64,000 nt of DNA from Oscillospiraceae bacterium (GTDB taxonomy: Bacteria; Bacillota; Clostridia; Oscillospirales; Oscillospiraceae). Under the pieces are notes generated by a model that worked only from the letters and a program-made list of their open reading frames with translations, was not told the origin of the DNA and did no database searches. Below are positions 48,980 through 58,214 of this stretch, piece by piece. The stretch spans positions 124,001 to 188,000 of the forward strand of contig JAFQNL010000019.1 in NCBI GenBank assembly GCA_017395935.1, read 5' to 3'. Positions within the stretch are counted from its first letter, which is position 1; each line of letters opens with the position of its first letter. A program made the position numbers and the translations under genes.

Positions 48980-50317
48980 ATGCGATTTGAAATTCCAGCT
49001 ATCCCTGCCGCCATGATCCGACGGCTCAATGAACATGGCTATCAAGCTTATGTAGTGGGGGGCTGTGTCCGGGATGCTCTTCTGAAGCGTGAACCCCACG
49101 ACTGGGACATCTGCACCAACGCAAAACCGGAAGAGGTCATTGCCTGCTTTCCGGATAAGAATGTAGCCAAAACCGGTCTCCAGCACGGTACTGTAATGGT
49201 GATCGATGCTGGTGAGGGCTATGAAATTACCACTTTCCGCACTGATGGAGCTTACTCTGACCATCGGCATCCGGATGAGGTTATCTTCGTCTCTGAGTTG
49301 AGAGAGGATCTTGCTCGCAGAGACTTTACCATCAACGCGATGGCATATCATCCGGATGAGGGCATCATGGATTTCTACGGTGGCCAGCAGGATCTTGCTA
49401 ACGGCGTACTTCGCTGTGTTGGCGTGCCTGAGGAGCGTTTTCAGGAGGATGGGCTGCGTATTCTGCGCGCTCTGCGCTTTGCTGCCAGATTTGACTTTCC
49501 GATTGAGGAAGAGACGGGAAAAGCCATGCATAAATGCGCTTACCTGTTGGAACATATTGCCGCGGAGCGAATCTTTGCCGAGCTGAAGGGTTTTCTCGTC
49601 GGGAAAGGCGTAGGCAAACTGCTGATTGAATACAGGGATATTTTCGCCCAGATTCTGCCGCCGCTGGGAAAGATGTTTGATTTTGAGCAGCATAACCCCC
49701 ATCATTGCTACGATGTCTGGCGCCATACGGCGACGGCAGTTGATCATATTGCACCGGAGTTGCCTTTGCGCCTGACCATGCTTTTTCATGACTGCGGAAA
49801 ACCGGACACCATCTCCATGGATGAAAACGGTGTTGGCCATTTCCATAGGCATGGCGCAAGAAGCGTCGAACTGACCGAACAGATGCTTACTCAGCTTCGC
49901 TGTGACAATAAGCTGCGGGATCAGGTTCTGCTTCAGGTGAAATATCATGATCTGCCCTTGCCTCAGACAGCCAGCGAAGGCAGGAAATTCATGAACAAAA
50001 TGGGAGAGGAGGGCGCCCTTTTCTCTCTGGAAGTCCATCGTGCAGACTATATGGGACAGGCGCCGGACCGCCGCCCGGAAAAGTTGGCTCATTATGAACA
50101 GGCGAAAGCTGTTCTGAACCAGCTGATAGAAGAGGAGGCCTGCTTCTCCCTAAAAGACCTTGCCGTAAAGGGACGTGATCTGATTGATCAGGGCTTTCGT
50201 CCGGGTCCCCCCCTTGGACAGATTTTGAATCGTCTGCTGGAGGCTGTTTTGGACGGCACTTGTCCCAATGAGCAGGCTGCCCTGCTGTCGCTTGCAAAAG
50301 AATGGGAGAATAGTTGA
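48980..50317 (+). CDS. cca: CCA tRNA nucleotidyltransferase / poly(A) polymerase family with HD domain
   Basis: 445 residues from ATG 48980, directly behind AAAGGAGGAG. The class II nucleotidyltransferase head is complete: YVVGGCVRDALL near residue 24, the metal-binding HDWDICTNA near 40, and RRDFTINAMAYHP near 117 (LARRDFTINAM). Then EDGLRILRALRFAARF near 165 and an HD-type tail, ITMLFHDCGKPDT near 272. It adds or repairs the 3' CCA of tRNAs in the cytoplasm. This is relevant locally because the tmRNA gene lacks an encoded CCA. It lies between the Ig-like protein and pfkA. Confidence 0.92.
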   Translation: MRFEIPAIPAAMIRRLNEHGYQAYVVGGCVRDALLKREPHDWDICTNAKPEEVIACFPDKNVAKTGLQHGTVMVIDAGEGYEITTFRTDGAYSDHRHPDEVIFVSELREDLARRDFTINAMAYHPDEGIMDFYGGQQDLANGVLRCVGVPEERFQEDGLRILRALRFAARFDFPIEEETGKAMHKCAYLLEHIAAERIFAELKGFLVGKGVGKLLIEYRDIFAQILPPLGKMFDFEQHNPHHCYDVWRHTATAVDHIAPELPLRLTMLFHDCGKPDTISMDENGVGHFHRHGARSVELTEQMLTQLRCDNKLRDQVLLQVKYHDLPLPQTASEGRKFMNKMGEEGALFSLEVHRADYMGQAPDRRPEKLAHYEQAKAVLNQLIEEEACFSLKDLAVKGRDLIDQGFRPGPPLGQILNRLLEAVLDGTCPNEQAALLSLAKEWENS

Positions 50318-50416
50318 GAATTATCTTGCAAATACTATGTGGAAGCGTTATCATAAGGATACGCAAACATCCATTACAAAAGTAACTTTATACAACTTTG
50401 AATGCGAGGTATGATT

Positions 50417-51439
50417 ATGGCTGTAGCAGTGAAACGAATTGGCGTCCTGACCAGCGGCGGCGATGCTCCCGGAATGAACGCGGCTGTTCGCGCGGTTGTT
50501 CGAACCGCTCTGTATATGGGCATTGACGTTGTTGGTATCAGACGTGGCTGGAGTGGTTTGATTAGCGGCGACGTATATCGGATGGACGAGAACTCTGTGA
50601 ATCATATTATTAATCGTGGCGGTACGATTCTGTATACTGCCCGCAGTGATGAGTTCCGTACCGAGGCCGGCCAGAAAAAGGCGGTTGCTACATGCAAGCT
50701 GATGGGCATTGATGGCGTGGTGGCAATTGGCGGCGACGGCACCTTCCGGGGTTGTCTGGCTCTGGCCCGGCACGGAATCTCTGTGGTTGGCATTCCCGGT
50801 ACGATTGATAATGATATCGGCTGCACCCATTACTCTATTGGCTACGACAGTGCCGCAAACACCGCTATCGAGGCAATCGACCGTCTTCGTGATACCATGC
50901 AGTCCCATGAGCGCTGCTCCGTGGTCGAAGTTATGGGACATCGGGCTGGCAATCTGGCTCAATATGTGGGAATCGCTACCGGCGCAACCGCGGTTCTGGT
51001 TCCTGAGAAGAAATGGGACTTTAAGCATGACGTGGCCGAACGCATTCGAAACGCCCGCCTGAATGGCCGTACTCACTTTATGGTCATTGTCGCTGAGGGC
51101 GCGTTTAACGATGATGAGATTATGAAGGACCCCGGCAGTGCGAATAAGGTAGCTGATATGATTAAGGAAGAACTGGGCATTGATCCCCGTGTTACCGTCC
51201 TGGGCCATATTCAGCGCGGCGGCGCGCCCAATGCCCGTGATCGAGTGACTGCTACCCGTATGGGCTATTGGGCAGTTGACTGTCTGGCTGCCGGTAAGAC
51301 CAATCGTGTGGTCTGCCATCGTAATGGCACGATCTGCGATATGGATATGGAAGAGGCGCTGATGATTCCCAACGCACTCAATGAGCATGAAGATACTGTC
51401 CTGCGAGCCATGACTGGCGGCGAGTTCTACGAGAAATAA
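50417..51439 (+). CDS. pfkA: ATP-dependent 6-phosphofructokinase
   Basis: 340 residues from ATG 50417; GAGGT precedes it, and in-frame starts at 50402 and 50411 lie too close to that site. Visible are GVLTSGGDAPGMNAAVRA near residue 10, IGGDGTFRG near 103 (Gly after GGDG as in ATP users; PPi users have Asp there), the catalytic PGTIDNDIGCTHYSIGYDSA near 126 and the fructose-6-phosphate site VEVMGHRAGNLA near 172, with LGHIQRGGAPNARDR near 255. It commits glucose to glycolysis. Confidence 0.95.
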   Translation: MAVAVKRIGVLTSGGDAPGMNAAVRAVVRTALYMGIDVVGIRRGWSGLISGDVYRMDENSVNHIINRGGTILYTARSDEFRTEAGQKKAVATCKLMGIDGVVAIGGDGTFRGCLALARHGISVVGIPGTIDNDIGCTHYSIGYDSAANTAIEAIDRLRDTMQSHERCSVVEVMGHRAGNLAQYVGIATGATAVLVPEKKWDFKHDVAERIRNARLNGRTHFMVIVAEGAFNDDEIMKDPGSANKVADMIKEELGIDPRVTVLGHIQRGGAPNARDRVTATRMGYWAVDCLAAGKTNRVVCHRNGTICDMDMEEALMIPNALNEHEDTVLRAMTGGEFYEK

Positions 51440-51457
51440 TCAAGGTTATTCTAATGG

Positions 51458-51487
51458 TCCCGGCTCCTCAGGGAGCCGGGATTATAT
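51458..51487 (+). terminator. Terminator of pfkA
   Basis: A 10-bp perfect stem (TCCCGGCTCC with GGAGCCGGGA) with a 4-base loop and a weak T/A-rich tail. Confidence 0.65.
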
Positions 51488-51581
51488 TCTGAAGAGTTTT
51501 TACACCGCACCTGCTTCCCTTGACATTTGGCCGGGGGAACGGTACTATGAAAGTCAAATCATTCCCTGCGAGGTAGCGCTT

Positions 51582-53126
51582 ATGAAGAAGATCCTTTCTC
51601 TGCTTCTGGCAAGCTCACTGCTGCTGGTTCTGCTGACCGGCTGCAGCAAGAGCGAGCCCAATCCTGAGGCAGAACACTTTTATACTACTGTCGATGAAAT
51701 TCTGGCTCTGGAGGATGTGCGGATAGAGGCTGTACTGCCTTTTCATGGCGCTTTTCTGGAGGTAGAGGGCTTCATCAGCGGCAGTGAGCAGAAAGCGGAC
51801 CTGACTGTCTCTATTACCGGAACGGAGAAAAACGATGGCACTCTTACCCGCCTTCTGGTTGATGGTAAGTATATCTGGCTGGATGTTCGCACCCTGGCTG
51901 AAGCGACACTGGAGTTTGACCTGTTTGATTACTACCGTCAGGACATCAATGATCTCTATGAAGCTCAGTTTGCTGAGTGGGTGGTCTACGTAGCTGACGA
52001 ACATATCTGGTCCGGAATTCCAGGCTGGGGAGAGCTGCTTTATCAGATCTGGACCGACAGCAGAGAGGATCTTGAACAGCATATTACTGCGTCTGAGACT
52101 GGTCCCATGCTGAAGCTGAGCGATTCTGACAGTAAGCTGCTTCGACAGAAGACGGTGGATAGGATTCTCGCGGAGGAGGAAGCCTTCCGGTCCGGATTCC
52201 TCACCTTTGCCCGGCAGGAGAACGACCTTATGCTGGCCACCAGATATATTCCCGAGGATCTGTTTGACTCTTGGGTGGATACTCTGAAGACGCAGCAGGT
52301 GGAGCCTGATGGTCTGACAATTATTTTGACAGAGAATGAAGACGGTTATGAACTGCGGGGTGAGTCAGACGGAGGCGAGAGCTGGCAGGTTTGCCTCACT
52401 GAGGCGGAGAGCGACAAAATCGAGCGCCCTGTCAGCGTAATGGAGTTTGGCGCCTATGGTGACGCGGCTTATTACCTGCTTACATTCTCGCTCCAGTATA
52501 TGGGCGCTGTTCTGGACGGAGCGGAAGTAGACGAGAACCTGCAGATGGCCTATGAGAGCGAGATGGCGGAAGAGTATATCCGTCAGGACATGACCACTCA
52601 GCCTGTCAGCGGATATTCCGCCGTCAGCACCGTCACGTTTGTTCCCGAGGGTGGCCATGAGATGAATATCCCGATTCTTAATCATTTCCTTGGAAACACT
52701 GTCACGCCTGCCGGCGAGGATACTTCTGCACTGCTGGATGTCTATCTTGAAGGTGATGGATGGCGACTCTCTGTCATTTCCGAACTCAGCGACGTAGCCA
52801 ATGCTTCGACCTATCTGGAGCAGAAGGTACAGGAGACCTATGATCCTTATATCTATCTCTCTGGATACCTGCTGACTCAGGATCTCAGCCCGCTGGCTCA
52901 TTCGGCAGATGGAAGCGCCCATGCCCAGGGATTTGCTTACCGTGTTGACGAGTACAGTGATCCGGAGGGTATAATCTTTGTTGTCCTTGAGCAGCAGGGG
53001 TCTCCCAGCTATGTGCTGATTGAGATTTCGGCAGATCTTGCCTCTCTTACCGATGCTGACCGGGAAGCCTTCCGACAGTTCTTTGAGGTGCTGAATCTGG
53101 AAGCGCCTATTCAGTTGGCAGCCTGA
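51582..53126 (+). CDS. Large lipoprotein of unknown function
   Basis: 514 residues behind CGAGGTAG. The signal peptide is lipoprotein-type: KK, a Leu-rich core and the lipobox LLTGC at residues 17-21. The mature protein has no cysteine-rich or repeated module that I recognise. It is acidic (many Glu/Asp), with visible segments EGFISGSEQKADLTVSITGTEKN near 62, LLVDGKYIWLDV near 96 and GSPSYVLIEISADLASLTDADREAFRQFF near the C-terminus. It is expected to be anchored on the outer face of the membrane. No transporter genes are adjacent and its operon is monocistronic. It could be a lineage-specific surface protein. Confidence 0.8.
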   Translation: MKKILSLLLASSLLLVLLTGCSKSEPNPEAEHFYTTVDEILALEDVRIEAVLPFHGAFLEVEGFISGSEQKADLTVSITGTEKNDGTLTRLLVDGKYIWLDVRTLAEATLEFDLFDYYRQDINDLYEAQFAEWVVYVADEHIWSGIPGWGELLYQIWTDSREDLEQHITASETGPMLKLSDSDSKLLRQKTVDRILAEEEAFRSGFLTFARQENDLMLATRYIPEDLFDSWVDTLKTQQVEPDGLTIILTENEDGYELRGESDGGESWQVCLTEAESDKIERPVSVMEFGAYGDAAYYLLTFSLQYMGAVLDGAEVDENLQMAYESEMAEEYIRQDMTTQPVSGYSAVSTVTFVPEGGHEMNIPILNHFLGNTVTPAGEDTSALLDVYLEGDGWRLSVISELSDVANASTYLEQKVQETYDPYIYLSGYLLTQDLSPLAHSADGSAHAQGFAYRVDEYSDPEGIIFVVLEQQGSPSYVLIEISADLASLTDADREAFRQFFEVLNLEAPIQLAA

Positions 53127-53153
53127 ATAACCCAATATAAGAACAGAAGAACA

Positions 53154-53180
53154 GATCCCCCTGACTGAGTCAGGGGGATC
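53154..53180. terminator. Terminator between the lipoprotein and truA
   Basis: An 11-bp perfect stem (GATCCCCCTGA with TCAGGGGGATC) between convergent genes. T-tails are short on both sides. Confidence 0.65.
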
Positions 53181-53194
53181 ATATTATAGTCTGT

Positions 53195-53932
53195 TTAGTA
53201 GAATACCTCTTCCAGCATAAGACCATGAGCAGGAAGTGCACCGGCGGCAGCCGACCGATCCTCTGCGGCGAGAACTTCTGTCATACTCTCCGGACTGCGC
53301 AGTCCAAGGCCAACTTCTATGAGGGTGCCGGCAAGAATACGGACCATCCGGTTAAGAAAACCATTGCCGTGAAACCGAAGAGCGAGCTCATCTCCGGTTC
53401 TGGAAAAAGAAATCTGATAGATCTCTCTGACAGTGGATTTTTTAAAGCGCTTCAAGCCGCAGAAAGAGCGAAAATCATGCTCGCCTTCCAGCTGCCGGGC
53501 AGCTTGCTCCATTGCTTGGAGATCCAGAGAATCGGATATTTGATAACGGTATTTCCGGCCAAAGACATCTGGGGCTGGGCTGTTCCAGATTCGATAGACG
53601 TAGATCTTGCTCCGCGCAGAGAGTCGGGCATGAAAGCGCTCAGGTGCGGGGGAGAGGGAAAGTACACCGATGTCCTCCGGCAGATACCGATTCAACTCAG
53701 TCAGCAGCAAATGGCAGTCCAAGGACCTGGACAGCTGAAAGGTCACTGGCTGAGCCAATGCGTGAACGCCGGCATCTGTGCGGCCGGAGGCCTGCATCTT
53801 AGTCTGCTCACCGGTCAGCCGCTGAAGGACCGTCTCAACTTTGTGCTCAATGGTGTTTTCCGTATTGCCCTGTCCCTGCCAACCCAAATAGCGGCTGCCA
53901 TCGTAAGAGAGGACCATCATATAGTTCTTCAT
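53195..53932 (-). CDS. truA: tRNA pseudouridine synthase A
   Basis: 245 residues from ATG 53932, which is preceded by GGTGAT; in-frame ATGs at 53938 and 53944 are possible. The catalytic Asp is in the ASGRTDAGVHALAQ motif near residue 49. MVLSYDGSRYLGWQ near the N-terminus, FHARLSARSKIYVYRIWN near 103, EHDFRSFC and NGFLNRMVRILAGTLIEVGLG near 195 complete the TruA pattern. It forms pseudouridine at positions 38-40 of tRNAs. It is transcribed away from the pyrH operon. Confidence 0.94.
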   Translation of the reverse strand: MKNYMMVLSYDGSRYLGWQGQGNTENTIEHKVETVLQRLTGEQTKMQASGRTDAGVHALAQPVTFQLSRSLDCHLLLTELNRYLPEDIGVLSLSPAPERFHARLSARSKIYVYRIWNSPAPDVFGRKYRYQISDSLDLQAMEQAARQLEGEHDFRSFCGLKRFKKSTVREIYQISFSRTGDELALRFHGNGFLNRMVRILAGTLIEVGLGLRSPESMTEVLAAEDRSAAAGALPAHGLMLEEVFY

Positions 53933-54106
53933 TGCCATCACCATTTTCTATTTTATCCGGGTAGCTATGCATTTGCAAGCAAGTATAATATTACGAAAAT
54001 AAAAATCTTTTCATTTCCCTCTATGCAAAACTTGAAAAATAGATTAGAATGAATGAAATACGTGGCGGTATCACTGCGCCATAATGAAGCTAAGGAGAGA
54101 ATAAAC

Positions 54107-54820
54107 ATGGATCAGCCAAAGTATAAGCGTGTACTTCTGAAGATCAGCGGCGAAGCTCTGGCCGGCAATCAGTCCCGAGGCTTGGACTTTGAAGTGATCG
54201 GCAAAGTCTGTGATGTCATTAAAGAGTGTGTGGAGCTGGGCGTCGAGATCGGTGTCGTCGTTGGTGGTGGCAATTTCTGGCGCGGCAAGAAGGATGGCGG
54301 CGAAGCCATGGTACGAGTCCGTGCCGATCACATGGGTATGCTGGCCACTACGATCAACGCTCTGGCTATTGCCGATGTGCTGGAGCAGAAGGACGTGGAA
54401 GTCCGTGTCCAGACTGCTATTGAGATGAAGCAGATTGCAGAGCCTTACATTCGCTCTCGTGCCACTCGCCATCTGGAAAAGGGCCGCGTGGTTATCTTTG
54501 GCTGCGGCACCGGAAATCCCTTCTTTTCTACCGATACCGGCGCCGTTCTCCGTGCTGCCGAGATCGATGCGGATGTGATTCTGCTGGCTAAAAACATCGA
54601 CGGCGTTTATAACGCTGACCCCAACAAGGATCCCAGCGCCGTGAAATATGATTCCATCAGCTATGACGATGTGCTGGCTCAGCATCTGGGCGTTATGGAC
54701 TTCACCGCAACTTCCCTGTCTATGGATACTAATATTCCTGTCCTGCTCTTTGCTCTGAAGGATCCCGCCAATATTAAGCGGGCTATCATGGGCGAGAACG
54801 TGGGAACGATCGTGAACTAA
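54107..54820 (+). CDS. pyrH: UMP kinase
   Basis: 237 residues from ATG 54107 behind AAGGAGAG. Visible are [13 protein letters not shown] near residue 9, [11 protein letters not shown] near 54 (UTP/UMP binding), [12 protein letters not shown] near 78 and [14 protein letters not shown] near 163. This hexameric bacterial UMP kinase phosphorylates UMP and is unlike eukaryotic UMP/CMP kinases. It starts the conserved run pyrH-frr-uppS-cdsA-dxr-rseP-ispG. Confidence 0.96.
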   Translation: MDQPKYKRVLLKISGEALAGNQSRGLDFEVIGKVCDVIKECVELGVEIGVVVGGGNFWRGKKDGGEAMVRVRADHMGMLATTINALAIADVLEQKDVEVRVQTAIEMKQIAEPYIRSRATRHLEKGRVVIFGCGTGNPFFSTDTGAVLRAAEIDADVILLAKNIDGVYNADPNKDPSAVKYDSISYDDVLAQHLGVMDFTATSLSMDTNIPVLLFALKDPANIKRAIMGENVGTIVN

Positions 54821-54838
54821 TTTAGAGGAGGAACAACC

Positions 54839-55393
54839 ATGAAAGAACTGATCAAGTCTGCTGAAACTCGTATGCAGAAGACCTGCAACTCCCTGCAGGG
54901 CGACTTTGGCTCCGTCCGTGCCGGCCGCGCGAATGCTCAGGTCCTGGATCGTATTACTGTCGAATATTACGGCAGCCCCACTCCTCTGAATCAGGTGGCT
55001 GCGATTGCTTCTCCCGATCCCCGTCAGCTGACCATTCAGCCTTGGGACTCCTCTCTGCTGCGCGCCATTGAGAAGGCCATCAATACCTCTGATCTGGGCA
55101 TCAATCCCCAGAACGACGGCCGTATTATCCGCCTGACCTTCCCTCAGCTCACTGAGGAGCGCCGTCGTGACCTGACCAAGCAGGTCAAGAAGTACGGTGA
55201 GAGCGCCAAGGTGGCCGTGCGCAATATCCGTCGTGATACTGTAGATAAGGTTAAGGCCATGAAGAAGAAGAGCGAAATCACCGAGGACGATGCCAAGGAT
55301 ATGGAGAAGGATATCCAGAAGCTGACTGACGATTACTGCAAGAAGATCGACGCCATGACCGCTGAGAAGGAAAAGGAACTGATGAGCGTGTAA
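54839..55393 (+). CDS. frr: Ribosome recycling factor
   Basis: 184 residues, standard length. The motif FGSVRAGRANAQVLDRITVEYYG near residue 23 and the long helix region RRDLTKQVKKYGESAKVAVRNIRRD near 118 identify RRF. With EF-G it splits post-termination ribosomes. GAGGAGG precedes the ATG, 18 bases after pyrH. Confidence 0.97.
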   Translation: MKELIKSAETRMQKTCNSLQGDFGSVRAGRANAQVLDRITVEYYGSPTPLNQVAAIASPDPRQLTIQPWDSSLLRAIEKAINTSDLGINPQNDGRIIRLTFPQLTEERRRDLTKQVKKYGESAKVAVRNIRRDTVDKVKAMKKKSEITEDDAKDMEKDIQKLTDDYCKKIDAMTAEKEKELMSV

Positions 55394-55433
55394 TGGCGCA
55401 TACAACTAAAGTGTAAGGATAGGATAGTATATC

Positions 55434-56180
55434 ATGCCTATTTTTCAAAAAACTTCCCAACCGGATCATTCAGTGGACTTTGCTAACTTGCCCAGACACG
55501 TTGCCATCATTATGGATGGCAACGGCCGCTGGGCTAAGAAGCGTGGCCTGCCTCGTACCGCCGGTCACGCCGCCGGTGCCGAGACCTTTCGGACCATTGC
55601 TACCTATTGCAAGGAGATTGGGCTGGACTATTTGACTGTCTATGCGTTTTCTACCGAGAACTGGAAGCGGCCTCAGGATGAGGTCAATGCCATTATGGGT
55701 CTGCTGAAGAAATATCTGCTCGAGTCCATTGAAAAGATGGAGCGTGACAGAGTGAAGATGGCCTTTTTCGGCGATCTCTCTCCTCTGACTCCGGAGCTGA
55801 GAGCGCTCTGCCAGAGAACGCAGGAAATCTCCAAAAACTATGAAGGCTGTCAGGTGAATATTTGCCTGAACTACGGAGGCCGGGATGAGATTACCCGCGC
55901 CGTACGTGGGATTGCTGCTGACTGGTTGAAAGAGGGGAGAGACCCTGCCTCCATTACGGAACAGGATATTACCAGCCGTCTGTTTTCTGCCGGCGTTCCG
56001 GATCCTGATCTGATTATTCGCCCCAGCGGCGAGATCCGCACCTCCAACTTCTTGCTCTGGCAGTCGGCTTATTCCGAGTACTATTTTACCGACGTGCTTT
56101 GGCCCGACTTTACCAAGGAAGAATTAATTAAGGCGATCGGAGCGTTTCAGAAGCGCTCTCGCCGGTTTGGAGGTGTCTAA
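55434..56180 (+). CDS. uppS: Isoprenyl transferase (undecaprenyl diphosphate synthase)
   Basis: 248 residues. The cis-prenyltransferase signatures are present: IIMDGNGRWAKKRGLPRTAGHAAG near residue 25 with catalytic Asp, YAFSTENWKRPQDEV near 78, and DLIIRPSGEIRTSNFLLWQSAYSEYYF near 190. It extends farnesyl diphosphate with IPP to the C55 lipid carrier used for wall synthesis. The following cdsA gene starts in the base after its stop. Confidence 0.96.
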   Translation: MPIFQKTSQPDHSVDFANLPRHVAIIMDGNGRWAKKRGLPRTAGHAAGAETFRTIATYCKEIGLDYLTVYAFSTENWKRPQDEVNAIMGLLKKYLLESIEKMERDRVKMAFFGDLSPLTPELRALCQRTQEISKNYEGCQVNICLNYGGRDEITRAVRGIAADWLKEGRDPASITEQDITSRLFSAGVPDPDLIIRPSGEIRTSNFLLWQSAYSEYYFTDVLWPDFTKEELIKAIGAFQKRSRRFGGV

Positions 56181-56996
56181 ATGGCAACCCGACTTCTGGT
56201 GGCTGGCATTGGAATCCCTCTGATGCTGATTCTGTTTCTCTTTTGTCCTACCATCTGTGTAGCTATTGTGCTGGGCGTTTTGACTACAATCGGTGCTTAT
56301 GAATTGCTGAAGGCTACCGGCTGTGTCAATCATCGGGTCATGATCGCTGCGGCAATGCTGACTGCTTTTGCTGTGCCCTTCTGGTATTATGCCGGATGCA
56401 GTATGCCTGCCGCTCTGGGCGGACTGCTTCTGCTTATGATCGCTCTCATGGGCACTGCATTTAAGAGTCAGGGGAAGGTCTCTCTTCATGAGATTAGCAC
56501 CAGCGTAATGGCTGGTGCCGTTATCCCTCTGATGCTTTGCAGTCTGCTGCTGCTGTGCGATCTGATGCCTCATAATATCTATACCATGCTGCCTTTCTTT
56601 GCCGCTTTTGGCAGTGACTCTGCCGCGCTTTTTGCCGGTAAATTCCTGGGCAAGCACAAGCTGGCTCCTGTCCTGTCTCCCAACAAGACGGTGGAAGGCG
56701 CCATAGGCGGTATCTTTGGCGCTGCCGCTCTTTGCAGCCTCTATGCACTGATTGTTCAGCTGGCTACGGGGATCCAGCCTAACTATCTGGCTATGGTCGT
56801 CTTCGGACTGCTGGGTAGTGTGGTCAGCCAGTTTGGTGATCTGGCGTTCTCCTATATTAAGCGTTTGTATTCCATTAAGGACTATGGACATCTCTTCCTG
56901 GCCCATGGCGGTGTTCTGGACCGGTTTGACAGCGTAATCTTCTGCGCTCCCTTTGCCGTTGCATTTATCCAGACCATCCCTTTGTTCCAGCTTTAA
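56181..56996 (+). CDS. cdsA: Phosphatidate cytidylyltransferase
   Basis: 271 residues with about eight membrane helices. The catalytic family block appears as FGSDSAALFAGKFLGKHKLAPVLSPNKTVEGAIGGI (around residues 150-180) followed by QFGDLAFSYIKRLYSIKDYGHLFLAHGGVLDRFDSVIF near 217. Two Asp groups coordinate Mg2+. It makes CDP-diacylglycerol from phosphatidate and CTP for phospholipid synthesis. It follows uppS with no gap. Confidence 0.94.
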   Translation: MATRLLVAGIGIPLMLILFLFCPTICVAIVLGVLTTIGAYELLKATGCVNHRVMIAAAMLTAFAVPFWYYAGCSMPAALGGLLLLMIALMGTAFKSQGKVSLHEISTSVMAGAVIPLMLCSLLLLCDLMPHNIYTMLPFFAAFGSDSAALFAGKFLGKHKLAPVLSPNKTVEGAIGGIFGAAALCSLYALIVQLATGIQPNYLAMVVFGLLGSVVSQFGDLAFSYIKRLYSIKDYGHLFLAHGGVLDRFDSVIFCAPFAVAFIQTIPLFQL

Positions 56997-57018
56997 TTGT
57001 AAAGGAAGGTGTGAACCT

Positions 57019-58170
57019 ATGCTGAATGTCTCTCTGCTGGGTTCCACAGGCTCTATCGGGCGGCAGTCTCTGGATGTGATTGCCGCCTGTGGAATGTCTG
57101 TGGCTGCAATTACAGCAAATTCCAGCGTAGCTCTTTTGGAAGAGCAGGCCAGACAATTCCGTCCTAAGCTGGCAGTTGCCTATAGTGAAGCTGCTGCCCG
57201 AGATTTGAAGGTGCGGCTGGCTGATACCCCGGTTCGTGTAGCTGCGGGTATGGACGGTCTGATAGAGGCGGCTACCCTCTCTGAGGCTGATACTGTGATC
57301 ACCTCTGTGGTTGGTATGATCGGCCTGAAGCCAACCCTTGCAGCTATCGGCGAAAGAAAGCGGATTGCTCTTGCCAACAAGGAGACCTTAGTTTGTGCCG
57401 GCGAACTGGTGATGCGGACTGCCCGTGAGAATGGGGCTGAGATCATCCCTGTGGATTCTGAACATTCTGCTCTCTTCCAGTGTTTGGAGTGCAATCGGGA
57501 CAGGGGAGAGGTTAAGCGCCTGATTCTGACTGCTTCCGGCGGCCCCTTCTTCGGCAAGAAGCGGGAGGATTTGCTCAACGCCACCCGTGCCGATGCGCTG
57601 AAGCATCCTAATTGGTCCATGGGAGCTAAGATCACCACTGACTCTGCTACACTGATGAATAAGGGTCTGGAGTTTATCGAGGCCATGCGTCTGTACGATA
57701 TGCCGCCTGAGAAGATCTCCATCACAGTTCATCGGCAGAGCATTATCCACTCTATGGTGGAATACTGTGATAATGCCGTACTGGCGCAGATGGGGGTTCC
57801 GGATATGCGCCTTCCTATCCAGTACGCGCTGACCTATCCCCGCCGTGTTAAGGCGGTCGCTGGAGAGATGGATCTGCTCAAGTGTCCTCCTCTTACCTTT
57901 GAAGAACCTGATCTGGACACTTTCCGCTGTCTGGCTCTGGCTCTGGAAGCGGCAAAGAAACCGGGTAATCCCTGCGCTATCCTCAATGGTGCCAATGAGG
58001 CGGCAGTAGGTTTCTTCCTGGAAGACAAGATCCGTTTCCTGGAGATTGCCGAGCTGGTGGAATATGCCATGGAAAAGGTGCCCCACGGTCCTGCTGATAC
58101 GCTGGAGCAGGTCTTGGCTGCTGATGCGGCTGCCCGTGAAGCTGTTTTGGAGGGCTTTGCCCGCCGATAA
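57019..58170 (+). CDS. dxr: 1-Deoxy-D-xylulose 5-phosphate reductoisomerase
   Basis: 383 residues from ATG 57019 behind AAAGGAAGG. The NADPH-binding LLGSTGSIGRQSLDVI lies at residue 5, NKETLVCAGE near 117, the metal/substrate segments DSEHSALFQCL near 143 and TASGGPFFGK near 172, and HPNWSMGAKITTDSATLMNKGLE near 199. DXR is the second enzyme of the MEP isoprenoid pathway; it is the fosmidomycin target. ispG two genes downstream belongs to the same pathway. Confidence 0.96.
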   Translation: MLNVSLLGSTGSIGRQSLDVIAACGMSVAAITANSSVALLEEQARQFRPKLAVAYSEAAARDLKVRLADTPVRVAAGMDGLIEAATLSEADTVITSVVGMIGLKPTLAAIGERKRIALANKETLVCAGELVMRTARENGAEIIPVDSEHSALFQCLECNRDRGEVKRLILTASGGPFFGKKREDLLNATRADALKHPNWSMGAKITTDSATLMNKGLEFIEAMRLYDMPPEKISITVHRQSIIHSMVEYCDNAVLAQMGVPDMRLPIQYALTYPRRVKAVAGEMDLLKCPPLTFEEPDLDTFRCLALALEAAKKPGNPCAILNGANEAAVGFFLEDKIRFLEIAELVEYAMEKVPHGPADTLEQVLAADAAAREAVLEGFARR

Positions 58171-58214
58171 GAACGGCCTCACCCTCGCAATTTCCCCGGA
58201 GGTATTTGGAAACT

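Noticed and set aside
47375..50092. A 905-codon open frame on the minus strand opposite the Ig-like gene and cca
   Set aside because: It spans two real genes with clear motifs on the plus strand and intergenic DNA including a terminator; its translation resembles no protein.
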